This document shows positions 49,701 through 61,712 of a stretch of 64,000 nucleotides of DNA, in pieces. Origin of the DNA: Plectrocnemia conspersa (taxonomy: Eukaryota; Arthropoda; Insecta; Trichoptera; Polycentropodidae); the NCBI GenBank assembly GCA_009617715.1, contig VTFK01000096.1:310001-374000 (forward strand). Reading direction: 5' to 3'. Below the pieces are notes generated by a model. It saw only the letters and a program-made list of their open reading frames with translations. It was not told the DNA's origin and ran no database searches. Within the stretch, counting starts at the first letter, position 1, and every line of letters begins with the position of its first letter. The position numbers and the translations under genes were made by a program.

Positions 49701-52190
49701 AGAAGACCACTTTCCGACTGTTTGTTTTACACAATGCATAAAAGCGACTATTAGCAGTTTAGATTCGAGCAGTTGTTTCAACACTGCTTGTTTGAACTTC
49801 GAGTATTTTGGTCATTATCTCACGGTATTAAGTTTACGTCGCTTTAAAACTCGGCGCGTTTTTCACATTAGGGATCCGAATTTCATCCGGTTAAATTTTG
49901 AATACATCACTTAAAGCGAGCATCACAAATGCAAAAGGTTAAATGGTGTATGTTTTATTCAATTCCTGAGATTTATCAAGTAATAACCAAGTCCAACGAC
50001 GCGTTCGCGTCGCCGGATGAGACAAAGCCCTCATTACCGCACCCTCCGCGTCTCGAATTCGGTTCTTTGCGGATGAACGATTTATCCGATTGCAGCTTCT
50101 CGCCGTAGATATTCCGCTTTTTTATTGTCAATCACTATCTTAACTTTTGCCGTTCGCTCTCTCGCTTCTCCCTATCTATCGTACGAGCGCTTTTGCAAAC
50201 TTGGCGTAATTCTTTTCCGTGCATACGATTAAACTGCCGGGGGCCTCTCTCTCTCGCTCGCCCGACGTGTAATCAGACGCGAACAAAAATAAAGCCCGAG
50301 TCGGACAGCTTCCGGAAAATATACTGCGCCTAGGTCGGCGGATCGATGCTTCGAATAAGGGAGCAATAGTGTCTGCGAAACTCACCTGGGATTTCCCGGA
50401 TTTTATTCCGGGTAATATCGAATCATTGAAATTCATAGTGGGGAATATATTTCTGAAGAGATCTGCCGGCGGATCGTTCCGTTCTACCGTGTTTGCCCGT
50501 GGCAAATCTCGCGCGACCCCATACTCGAAAGCACTTTGAAAACTTCATATTCTTTTGAATATCAAAGAACCATATTTTCCCGCTATTGCGCCCGTTTTTT
50601 AAATGTCACCATTGTGGAGCGCGCGTATAGTTTTTTTCGCACGAAATATTATGTGTCAGTGTTACCGCACTATTCTGAGCCGGCTTCGAGTATATTTATA
50701 TATTTTATACGTACATAAACCGGAATATAAAAATAAAGGTATACATCTTTGCGTATCATACACTCGTATTCAAAATAAAAATAAACATACACACGTGCAC
50801 AAGAACGAGAATGTAATTTTTCGTTTCGGTTTGCGTTGATACGGCAAATTCCACGGTCCGCTGTATTCTAGGAAATCTCTTTGACATATTCGCCTCAAGT
50901 AAATGAGGCAGAAACGCCCGCCGCGGTAGTGGGGCCACACACATACGGCATGTTCATATTTGTTTATATTATTTTTTTTCGCTATGATGAGCACGAGAAA
51001 GAGGCTTAATGTCGGAATCGAAGGTTCTTCTCCCTTGTCTTCGTATGTGCGCCACTGCCGCGCATGAATAATATATTGCCAATTATCTTAAGTTTATTTA
51101 TTATATCTCTACGTACGTGTACGAATATATCTTCGCGATTGCCATTCCTTTTCGCGATAAGCCCCGCGTCGTACGAAAGAAATTGCGAGGTGTACCGAGA
51201 GCTAAAAATACAGCAATATTTTCCGACGGCGACAAATAGTGCCTTGGGGTTTATCGATGGGCAGAGAGAGGAGTTACAGAAACTCTCGAGGGGTCCGCTC
51301 GTTCAATAAGCGCCCGTATACATAAGAAATAATCCCCTCTTTGATCTATTTGCTTTGGGAATATGAGTGCTTTTTATGTACCTACCTCGCGATTAAGAAC
51401 GTTCGGCTTTAGCGATGAAAAAAATGGAAATATCCACAGTATATACAATATCTGTGCAGAATTTTAATTTTTCACTATCGCAAGATCTTAGTTTATAACA
51501 CTTTTTACGTTTTCCGTACTCGATGGAAAAGGTCTCTGAATATTTATTACGGCAGTTTTGCCAATGCTCCCTTTCCGTCGCAGGGGGGCGAAGGGACATT
51601 CTCCAAACGGATATTAAATCTACTTATTAAAATTTCGGAAGGTCATCTTTTATAACCCCCAAGGTCTGCATCCGAATCTATCGCAGGAAAAAATGTCCTT
51701 TCCATTGTGACGCCAACAAAGAGACGAATTTTCCTTTTATGAACATTTTTTTCCTATCCGCGCATTATAATCTATATGCGGCAATATGCCGCGCCCTGAA
51801 AGCGCTTTCGCAATATATGAAGGATTAGAGAATTTTTCATTATGCGTCGCGCGCGCGCTATTCGATAAATTCGCCCTTCTTCGAGAGTTTGTTGCCGTCT
51901 TCGAGAAAGCGTCCCCGAAGACGCGAACGGGAGGACCAAAGTTCAACAATTACATCAACGTCCAATTCCCACACAGGCCACTCGTATTCAACATTGTCTG
52001 CGGCCCCAGCGGTAATTCGGATCGATTTATAGTTTTACGAGTGCTTTTCGTTGATATCTAAACTTTTCAACGCCCACCGCCTTCCGTGAACGCTTTCCGA
52101 TATTCCGCTCGTTCCGCGAAAACCAATCCGGAAAAAATAACTTTTCCGTGTACTTTTTTATTGCGTCGTAAACGCGTCAGGGAAAATTTT
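49700..52190. other. CpG-rich block, no gene seen
   Basis: This long CpG-rich unique-looking block contains small dyads such as CCCGGATTTTATTCCGGG at 50396 and overlapping frames on both strands (for example 50176-50505 and 51737-52061), none recognisable. Confidence 0.4.
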
Positions 52191-52509
52191 CTTAAACAAC
52201 ATTTATTTTAATTCACTACCATCGTTAGTTATAAAATATGGATTTTTGAACACCATTTTGCACCACTTCTCTTTCCTAATTTAAAACAGTATGTTTCGGT
52301 GTATTAAATATAATAATGTAATGAAAATAATGCGCATATAAACACCTGATGCAATTGCAACACATCTTCACTGTGTTAATAAACATCCGAATCGCAGCAA
52401 TCGTTGATTTATATAAATAGTTATTTTATGTTGGTGTACCTCAAACTGTAAAGGACTGAGAATTTGAATTAAAGATCTCAAATCCCTCTCGAAACCTCGT
52501 TACATAAAA

Positions 52510-52620
52510 GGGACGACAATGTACAGGATGATCCAATTCGAGTGTTCTATGTTGGTAGCATTAAATCAGACAGCTGTCAATAATCACGCGTGTTCAAAGT
52601 GTCACATGCTAGTTTGCAAA
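52510..52620 (-). repeat. Dispersed repeat family R, copy 3 (inverted)
   Basis: The complement reads TGACACTTTGAACACGCGTG, then ATTATTGACAGCTGTCTGAT, and continues with CTACCAACATAGAAC and GGATCATCCTGTACA. It matches 14868-14960 closely and 4918-4970 in its second half. GGATCATCCTGTACA resembles the kind of sequence found at the ends of some DNA transposons, so this may be a terminus. Confidence 0.75.
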
Positions 52621-53262
52621 AACACATTTACAAAATGGATCGCTTAACCACAGCTCAGTGCGTTAAGATTCAATTGTTCTACAAAAATATAAAGTTTTCT
52701 TATATGTTCCTAATCTCATGGGTGAATATTGCGATGAATAATCAAAAAACAAAATCTAGCTGAGTCATACATAATGATATATATTGATTGTATTCTCTAA
52801 TAATAGTTTATAATTAATAAAATAGATGTTACTAATTTACAGACTGATTTCAGTCTGGTGTCTCACTACTTACTTGTAAGTGTTGATTGTTAAATATTGG
52901 ACTAACTTCTGTCATTTTACAATGTAAGATTACCCTTACCGCATTCAATGTCACATATGACCTCACAATGTAATTTTAAAAATCTCTTTTTTTTATTATT
53001 TTTTGTCTCGCTGCATACAGTGACATCTTTAGTAAGATAATATTGCGACCGCTATTGCCACCAGGCATCGATACCAGCAATGCGTTAACCGTTGGAAGTC
53101 ATTTGAGGTGCGTCAATTGGTAATATGTCACATTGCTACGTGTTTGAACATAAATTTTTCGCTGATCGTGCACAACACGTTTTAAAATATTGGTAAATAA
53201 ATTTGAGAATATACTGATTAATATTACAATCGTTATCATATCATAAATAAGATTTCTTTATA

Positions 53263-53841
53263 AGGCCAAATATGGCACTACATCCATTAAAAGTTATCGT
53301 TAAATATTGCCATATGCCACTCTATGCATTGTGTGCTATGATGTATGACTATATATTATACTGAATGCAGTGTTCTTAATATTTTGGTAAAATGGATCCA
53401 AACAATTTTTATTGGCACGAATGTTTTTTTAACATCTGTACCTCACATCATAATACATAAATGAAACATCGAAATCAGAATTAGAACAAGTTCCACTGGA
53501 ATTACAAGAAAACACTATTAGTAAGAAAAGGTCAAAGGAAGGAATTCAAATAAACAAGAGAATAACATAAAATGGGTAGCATTGTTGGGATCAGAAACAC
53601 TGCCAACAGAAATAACTTTTGTCTTGAAAATCTATCTTTTTTTTTAAAATATTTATTTATTACTGACGACGATTCAACATATGTTGAAAAATAACTAATG
53701 GGTTTATTAGAAAGTTATTATTTTTAATTTTTTAATTAATTTTATTTAATTTGTATTTTTTTTGTTCTTATTGCATAGAGTGGTTTAGAGTGGTTCGATA
53801 AATATTACTATTACTACTGCATGCAATGCCATATATGGCCT
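53263..53841 (+). mobile_element. Short DNA transposon with inverted termini, superfamily unresolved
   Basis: AGGCCAAATATGGCACTACA at the left end and AGGCCATATATGGCATTGCA on the complement of the right end are imperfect inverted repeats. CCACTCTATGCA is also inverted about 50-60 bases inside both ends. Flanks show no clear target duplication, although degraded TTAA or TA is possible. Between them a plus-strand trace KSELEQVPLELQENTISKKR is open for about 35 codons without a recognisable domain. It is probably an old internally deleted element. Confidence 0.6.
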
Positions 53842-54159
53842 AATATACGCTTGTCAATAAATTTAGATAATAGTCGAATACTTTTATTATAACATATATT
53901 TCTTTCGCAGCAAAAAAAGTCATGTGGTCGTAATTTTTTTGGTAATTCTAATATAATATGAAACTAATATGAAATTTGATATATTGCATTACTATTTCTA
54001 ATTTTAAAATTATAACTAGAAAAGTACGGTTTAATTCAGTCAAATTAATGTTCAAATATTCAAATTATGTACATATATTTTTTTATATCTATATGTCGGT
54101 ATAAATCCAAATTAATGTTGATGAGTTCGGTGACGAGAGATAATTAAATAAATTGAACT

Positions 54160-54870
54160 AAAAAAGTGCTCCTTTCTAAATCGTATTTTCGCAACTCGCC
54201 AAAAATATCGTCCGTGGACATTTGGGACCTTCATTTGAGAAACGCGATCACTTCATCAGGGCATGATCTCAATTCATTACATACGCCCCTGGCGCACTCT
54301 CGCACACGGGGATGGTGTGAGTGCAGACTGTCTGGCTCCGTCCAAAGTGGATTATCATAAACCCAGACTGCGTAATTCACTGTGTTGTTGCCGGAGCCCA
54401 ACTTTCGCGTTAATGGATTAGGTATTCATATGCATAATACAATCGCTTAATAAACGAGGGAAAAAAAATGAAATAGTAAGTGAAAAATGGCGCGCCCGGA
54501 TCCAGGCGGGCGGATGAGTAACGCCGCGAGAGGAGCAGCACCCTAATTATTTAAACGGGGGCGAGAGAGCACGGAACGTGTTAGCGCAAATGTCTATGTG
54601 TGTGTGTGTGCGGTTCGGTTAAGTAAATTGATTTAATAATGTGAAATTTACGGGTTACCCTTTTTGCCTAAGCGGTCATTTCGACGAAGACGTTCTTCGC
54701 GGTTGAGTATCGTCGCGGTTACGGCAAAGCGAGGAATCCGGAAAACGATCGTTAATCCGATGTAATAAATAGTGTCGCGTTTGCAGAGGCAGTAATCGTT
54801 TCCGTTTTGATCCTAAACAGGCGAACGATCAGATGTGCTTCTAGGCTTTTGAGCTTTCTCAGAAAGGTTA
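54160..54870. other. CpG-rich block, no gene seen
   Basis: This is CpG-rich sequence with a TG microsatellite at 54597-54610. A 64-codon frame at 54166-54360 has no recognisable domain. Confidence 0.4.
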
Positions 54871-55880
54871 CGTTACACGACACAAATCTTTTGATTGTAA
54901 TATTTTATTTATATAATAGTCGACAATAATATAGAGCGACAGTTAATATAACAAAGTTATTAGGATTTCTCTAGAAATAAAAAAGTGGTTAATATTTTAT
55001 TAATGGTTTTAACTTGGCTTCATTTTATTTTATAAATGTCTATATAGTCAACTTGCGATTATACTGTGCAAATTATCTCTCTGTACGTAAATATAGCTTC
55101 AGTATTTTTATTAAAATTGTCTAGAACTGTGACCTTTTCAAAGTAATTGAACACTTTTTAATTATAAAAATGGCGGAAAACAAAATTATAAAGGTCTTAA
55201 AAATAACAAAAGAAAACAGTCATATTTTTTTCGAGGATTTTATACATATGTATTTAGGATTAGATTAAACGTTTTAAGATCGTATATACATATGTATATA
55301 TATTTATATAATTTTCGGTTAATTGGAAACTATTTTCAGCGTATACGATACTAGTTAGTGTATACAAGACTTTTCACGGACTGTACAATATGTTTAAAAC
55401 AATACTTCAATAATGTTAATTGATAATATCTAAAAATCTCCTTGATTAAAACTTCGTTCACCACATATGTATTTAGGCTGAATTCTGATGATTAAAATAA
55501 ACAACGCTTTATATCACCGATGCAATTACTTTCGTAATCGGAATGTTAAATGAGATTTTTCTTTTGTACGGTTTGTTTAGATATTTATAAAAACCTCGTA
55601 TTGCAAACAACCGCAGAAGAACTATTGGTTGAATAACTGAACCCATATAAAAAGTAGCTTCTTTTCACTTATATACTAACTATCTTTTGATGGGTCGCTC
55701 AGCTTTACCCGCGACTATTTTCGTATTATCACTTTTATAAAAGTATTCAAATTAATAATTATATTTTAACGCTCGCTTTGATAAGTCATCAATTTTTTAT
55801 TTGAAAATTAAGACATGTAATAAAGTTTGACACTACGTGGAAGGTGACAAACAAATCTAATAAAAATACATTTGTCTGGT
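54870..55880. other. AT-rich spacer, no gene seen
   Basis: The sequence is AT-rich with TATATA stretches around 55286-55310. Nothing was recognised. Confidence 0.4.
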
Positions 55881-57560
55881 GTGTGTAATTACCGCAGGAA
55901 GAATTGAAACTGGTCCGGATATTTCATCTTTCTTCTTTCACTTCCTCCCCTTCCCCTCCCCACCCCATTACCAGGAGCTTGTACATTTTTTTAATGAAAA
56001 AAAAAACGAAAACGTCTCCCGTTTATTATTTTCCACGTAAAGAGAAAGAAGCTCATGACAAGTAGTAAGAGAGCGAGCGACGCACATTTCTACTTTCAAA
56101 CACGAAATTTGTCTCCGTCACGTGGATGTCGCATTTGGCAGTTCCCTAAACAACGAGGGTGGTGTCCCATTGTTATGATCAAAGGTGGATGAAAGTCTAC
56201 TGTTCGCTGAAACTTAAATCAAGCCCTCCTCCCACCAAGCCCGGCCGCATTGTGTGTACGTTCGGTCTATACTCTTCGAATGAAACGTGAATTTTTTATA
56301 TGGCGCGCGCGTCCGTTTTTATTTCTTCATTTTCTCGCATATGTGTACGCCTTGATATATCGGATTATGGTACGACGCTTGAAAATAAACAATTTCGCTA
56401 GCCGCATGATAAATGCGTATGCGCGCGTCTGCGAAACTACAACTTTCGACGACAGCCGCCCGATTTATGCCGCGTTATCATATGCTTTATTTTATCGATA
56501 ATTTATGACGTCGGACGATTTACGGGTCTGCTGTGTTTTGCGGTGAAACGCTCGGAGAAAGCTACCCCACCCCCCGTGTTCGGTTTCGAATGTTTCCATC
56601 CGAAAATTTAATGTCGTAAAAATGAACGCCAATAAACGTCACATTATTAGACGAGACGTCTCGCTGCCATAAATTTGTTTTTGAATGTAATTTTTTGAAG
56701 CGATGTCAAACTTGTTTCGTGTCATCGCTTACTCTGGAAGCGCCTAAATAATCGGTTTAACTCAAACGTCTGTCTGCATGCGTCGCTAAATTATCATCCT
56801 GCGCCACCCGACAGTATCATATTTGGCGATTAACTTGAACCGACGTCGTTAATCATCTAATTCGAACGAATTCTCGTTGGATTATTATAAACGACCGCGC
56901 CGATAATGACCCGGCTGATAAATCTTGCGGATTAAACGTTGCGCTTAATTAACTCGTGTGTGAAAATTCAAAACGAAAAATTTGAACGCTATACGTCATA
57001 ATAATTAGTAGCGTTTTAAATCTGTCATATACTGCCCGCGCGCGCTAAGTGCAAATGTGTGTTGTGTGTTCCGCCGGTCTAATTGTCCCGTCAGACGAGG
57101 ACGTCACGACCTATCACCTTTGAATCGCGTTAAATTTGTATATATTTCGAGAGAAAAAATATAGCACAGTTAGCCAGCCAGCGGTCGCAATGTCGTCTGC
57201 ATATCAATTATCGTGCAATCAGACAACGAGAATTGTTCAGCATAGTTTTTAATGGTTTAAATTTGCCAGATCGTATTTAAATGTATTGTTTTGATGACAA
57301 TAATGTACGTACACCAGCCGCATTTCACTCGCTCGCGTGTTGAGTGACGAGAGTGAGTGAGAGATAAGGGTGTGCGTTACATGCGTTCCGCATGCCCAAT
57401 TTTTCTCGCTCACTCTCGTCACTTAACACGTGAGCGAGCGAAAGGAAATGTATCTCGTCGTACGCGCCTGACGCACATTTATATCGCACTTTTCTATCCA
57501 CTCGCAATTAAACCTTTACAAAAGTTCAACATTTTACACATCGAATAAAAAAAAGAATTG
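55880..57560. other. CpG-rich block containing a hairpin locus
   Basis: This is CpG-rich unique-looking sequence. It has small dyads such as GAGACGTCTC at 56655 and a striking long hairpin at 57325-57441, listed separately. No protein-coding gene was recognised. Confidence 0.45.
57325..57441 (+). ncRNA. Candidate hairpin RNA (microRNA-like or structured RNA)
   Basis: The arm at 57325-57376 pairs with the arm at 57389-57441, leaving a 12-base loop. The core, GTGTTGAGTGACGAGAGTGA on the left, faces its near-complement on the right. The arms differ at about six positions in the core and inner stem. At each, the plus-strand transcript would form a G-U pair, whereas the minus strand would have A-C mismatches. 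One small internal loop separates outer and inner stems, and one A-C mismatch lies at the base. The stem is longer than a typical pre-microRNA, and I do not recognise a known mature sequence. A foldback transposon is the main alternative. Confidence 0.4.
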
Positions 57561-59200
57561 AAGTTGCCGTAAAGGATTAAACACGTAGATCGGCATCTTT
57601 TCTTTAACTGATAAGTTGTCGCAATACGTCTATTTTAATTGTTTGCCTTACGTCAATGTTACTAGCTCTCTCATTGCTTCTAAAAATTAACTATAAACGA
57701 TGCTATATAGAGGATAATTGCATAAAATGTAACTTTTTGTTTACAATGAATATCGGCGTTTTTATTTATACTACCATGGTAATCACACCATTGTAATATG
57801 TTTAATTAACTTTGTTGTGTATATCTTTAATTGTCAAATCACTGCCGTTTGTCTCCTAATACTTGATCCTAGAATGTCGATAGTATTTTTGCTGGAATCA
57901 ATACTGGCGCACTCATAATTATTTAAAGTTTTGTTTATATTATCTATAATTCCATGTGCTACATCCGTTTTGTATCATCTTTAATTATCATTTTTTAAGA
58001 AAAATGCACTGTTTTTTTTTATTATATATTACATATATTACAATAATTATCAGCTAGATACTATTAATTATTAACCAATGGTTGAAATAATAACAATTTT
58101 GGGGTTCTTAAGAGTTATTAAGCATCATAATATAGTACTTTTTTTTTAAATGGCATTAAATTCTCCCGTTCCTTAGATCGCGTCATTATCTATAATAAAT
58201 TGCTATATGTTAAGATCGAAAAAACATCAATTAACTGAAAGACAAAATTTGAGTAGTATGTACTGTCCTAAACCACTCGTTTCGTTAAAATTACTTTTAC
58301 ATACATCAAACGTGTTCAAGTCATATTGAATCCGGAGTCTATTAGCTATTTTGTATTGACAATCATGTCAAATTCGGAAGTAAAAATGCTGAGCGAAAAA
58401 TTTCTTTATCAGAAAAATTATTTCTAATGTAAGTAAATAAGGCACGGTTGATAATTTTGGAGAAAATAATATCAACGGTTAATCACAATGTATACAACAA
58501 AGTAATATATAAAAAAAACTAGACTAACTGTGAGGGCCCACATTTAGAGAACAGTAGTTTAATTTATATTTAATATAAATTACACAACTGGTCGCGTGTT
58601 TACACTGTTAAACTGCCATAAAAACAAATATAAGTTGCTAGAGGTCATAATAGGGAGTTAGTAGAAGTCAAATTGTCCGAAATGCACTAGTCATTAGTGA
58701 GATTATATTATACGTTAATAAAAACATTTTTTTTAATTGTAACATATTTTTATTATTTGTCTGAAGTATTTTATACGCGCTGTTAAACGTTAAACTCTGT
58801 AATGTTACAATGGTAGATTTACAACAATAAATAAATAATACATTATATATGTATGTATTCTGAAAAGAAAAGTTTCATTGCGTGTTCTTTGTTTGTCTTT
58901 CGTGAACTGGCTAACCTTTGAAAATGGAAATTGCATTCATCATATTCCAATCGTTGTACATGTGTATTTATTTCAACACCCATAAATGCTTGTTTTTTAA
59001 AATAGGAAATTGAAACATGATGTAATCGGCGGTGTGCTTTGTTCCATATCGAAAACGCGACAAAAACATTGCTATTTTCTCGCCACTGGCTAATCGAAAA
59101 CTGATGAAATTTGCGCATGACATGCACGTGACTTACCATATTCGTGATTTAAAAAATCAATCTGCGAAAATTTCTTACGTATACCTGCATATATTTATAC
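57560..59200. other. AT-rich spacer, no gene seen
   Basis: The sequence is AT-rich with long T runs. A 98-codon minus-strand frame at 58843-59139 has no recognisable domain and I do not call it. A small dyad, AATTTATATTTAATATAAATT, lies near 58560. Confidence 0.4.
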
Positions 59201-61700
59201 ATAAATAGTACCTTTGATTCGCCGTCTAGAAAGGTAAGCGAACTTCATCCTGAGATTAATTGTAGCGTACCAGACAGATTGCGAGGCTCTGAATATAAGC
59301 AGACTGAAAATAAACGAAAAGTAGTACATACCTGTTTTCACGTCGGAAGGTAATCGCGGTTACGGGACGGTCGCGGTCTTTGACGAAACGTTTTAATTTC
59401 GAGCTTTCGAGGGCGAATTCTCACATTGCGGAATAATTAAGTCGATTCTTTTATATGTGTACGCGTGTTCGTACGCATAATCGCCATTGTGGTGTTTGAA
59501 TAGCTAATAGTCGACCCAAGGTGACCAACGTCGTGTCGCCATTATATTTTACACTACCCTCTCGGGTAATGTGGTACATAATGAATTTACATACATTTTT
59601 CAATTTCGCGTGAACGAATACAGTTTATAACAACAGTTTTTAATGCGGCATTAATTCGAACGTGTAATTTATTTCCGTGTCCTTCTCTCCATTCTTCACA
59701 CGTATCGCTACGTAAAATCGGCGCCGGCCATAAAACGAAATTAAGATGATGAGGAATAATAGGTGCGTGTTTCTTTTCATTTTATGCGGCGAACGAGTAT
59801 TGAAGCCGTGCCAAAACATGTTCTCTGGCTCGAGCGTCGTTATTACATTTCTACTAGGAGAGTCGGATATAAAAATATTGAATACACATGACGTGTATTA
59901 TATATTATGAAGTACATACATAGACACTGCCTTTACAGATCTTTTCGGTGAGTTTGTTTTTGGGGAATTTTCAATTTTAGCGAAGAATTTTAAGCGATAC
60001 GCACGAGAGACAAGATCATAATTAATCATTCAGCAAATATCCGGAGCGCGCATTCGCAAATATATTATATGAGTCAGTGATTTCGATAGTAGTCAAAAAG
60101 TTTTTTTTTTTACATATTTAATAAGGTGAAGCATTTTTTAAAGCTCTGAACAAACATGTTCAGGAACAAAGGATGTATTGTTAGCATATCTCGAATATAT
60201 TAAATAGATATTAAAAAAATGTATGTAAACTTTTCGCAGAATATAAAAATGTAATACTATAAGATTCTTTGTATCATTGTATCTAGCAATACATATTTTC
60301 TAGAATCGAAACTTATGATTTGGCTTGTGCCACTATCAAAATCATCAGCACGTACATTTACATTAGCGCCGTTTCATTTGCCAGCCTCGAACGGAATTCG
60401 ACTCGGCGTTCCACGGGTCATTCGTGACGTGGTTAATTAGACACAGGTTATTGTGTGTTATTTCGATTGTGTCTACGCGCATTATGCGCCCGCGCTCTCC
60501 CCGGGAGGCGAATACATTGGAAATTGCAATGTTTTTTGTGTGCACGTATCCGAGAAAGCTCTCTCGAGTCTCACCATCTCATCGCCGTGTCGTAACTCGA
60601 CTGAGTTCGTGTACAAATTAGATTGTGTCCGAAATTAAGGCCGGTCGCGCGCGTGGTGGATTGACGAACGCCGGGTCGTTTTTAATCACGTCTCGTCATC
60701 GGAGCAATTGAAAAGTTAATAGGTGATTAGTTGCTCCGGGCATGCCCCGGCGAAAGAGACGGATTTCGAATTAAACCCGGGCTTTCGGCCGTCTCGGGGG
60801 AGGGCGCGAACGCCAGGGCTGTGCGAGACGAGTCGACGACATTTTGACCGTCTAGCGAATCTACATTAAACGGCGAATGAAAAAGGGTAATCGCCTTTTG
60901 GCTAGATCGACTAATGACAAATATATTCTACTGATTGGCATTGCGCCAGTGCTAATGTCTTTTTGCCGCTACGTGATAATCACCTGGACACCAATCGCGC
61001 AAAATTGTTACCAATCCAAAAACACATCTTTGCACTAAAACATTTTATTTCTCGGGTGACTAAAAGTGTAGGTTGTTTACTTGTAGTAGCAAATAGGTTC
61101 AATTGTAATGAACGTATATATCGTATATAAATACGAGTAGAAGAATACATTTTTTGTTAGATTGGCTGAATCACTATCTGTTACTTTCCAGGTTAACGAC
61201 AATCTTATTATAGCCAGTTTATTCCCTGATTATTATATATTTATTAGTAATAAGATTCTTATATTTTATGTAATTGCGCGATACCGCCATTTCACCGCGC
61301 GCTTGTCACTTGCACTTATCATACTTTATTCTAGTCGGCCTTATCATGATATACTGCCAATAAAATATTTAATTCTCAAATCGCTTTCTAGCTTAAAATA
61401 AACAATTATCAGGCGACTTGAATAACACAAATACATGTAAATTTAAATGAATATTTTCCAATCTACGTTAAAAGCGACAACCCTATAGCGGGCGTCCATC
61501 GTCTGTATTGGCGACAGTCGCAATGCATGTTTTGCGACTTTGCCAAAGTATCCGAGGAAATAAAACCGAAACAGCCCTCTAGTCGTAATATTGTTTGAAT
61601 CGAAAATCTTTCCTTTCGCACGATATCGTCTCGGATTATGCCTCTCCATTCATCGATCGCGTCGTAGTTATTTTGTTTGGCTTCTTCTGTGCAATTACCG
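59200..61700. other. CpG-rich to mixed DNA, no gene seen
   Basis: CpG-rich stretches (59200-59900 and 60350-60900) are interrupted by AT-rich DNA. AAAG followed by GTAAGCG at 59231 could be a 5' splice site but has no supporting exon. The block ends at the border of the hAT element at 61713. Confidence 0.4.
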
Positions 61701-61712
61701 TCGAGTGTGTAT

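Larger units (their letters stand above)
52190..54160. other. AT-rich spacer with mobile-element remains
   Basis: The region holds a family R copy (52510-52620) and an inverted-repeat element (53263-53841), both listed separately. ATTCAATGTCACATATGACC at 52935 resembles the terminus of that element and may be an older solo end. Confidence 0.45.

Noticed and set aside
58843..59139. 98-codon minus-strand frame
   Set aside because: Composition differs little from the surroundings and no family is recognised; could be a remnant but cannot be supported.
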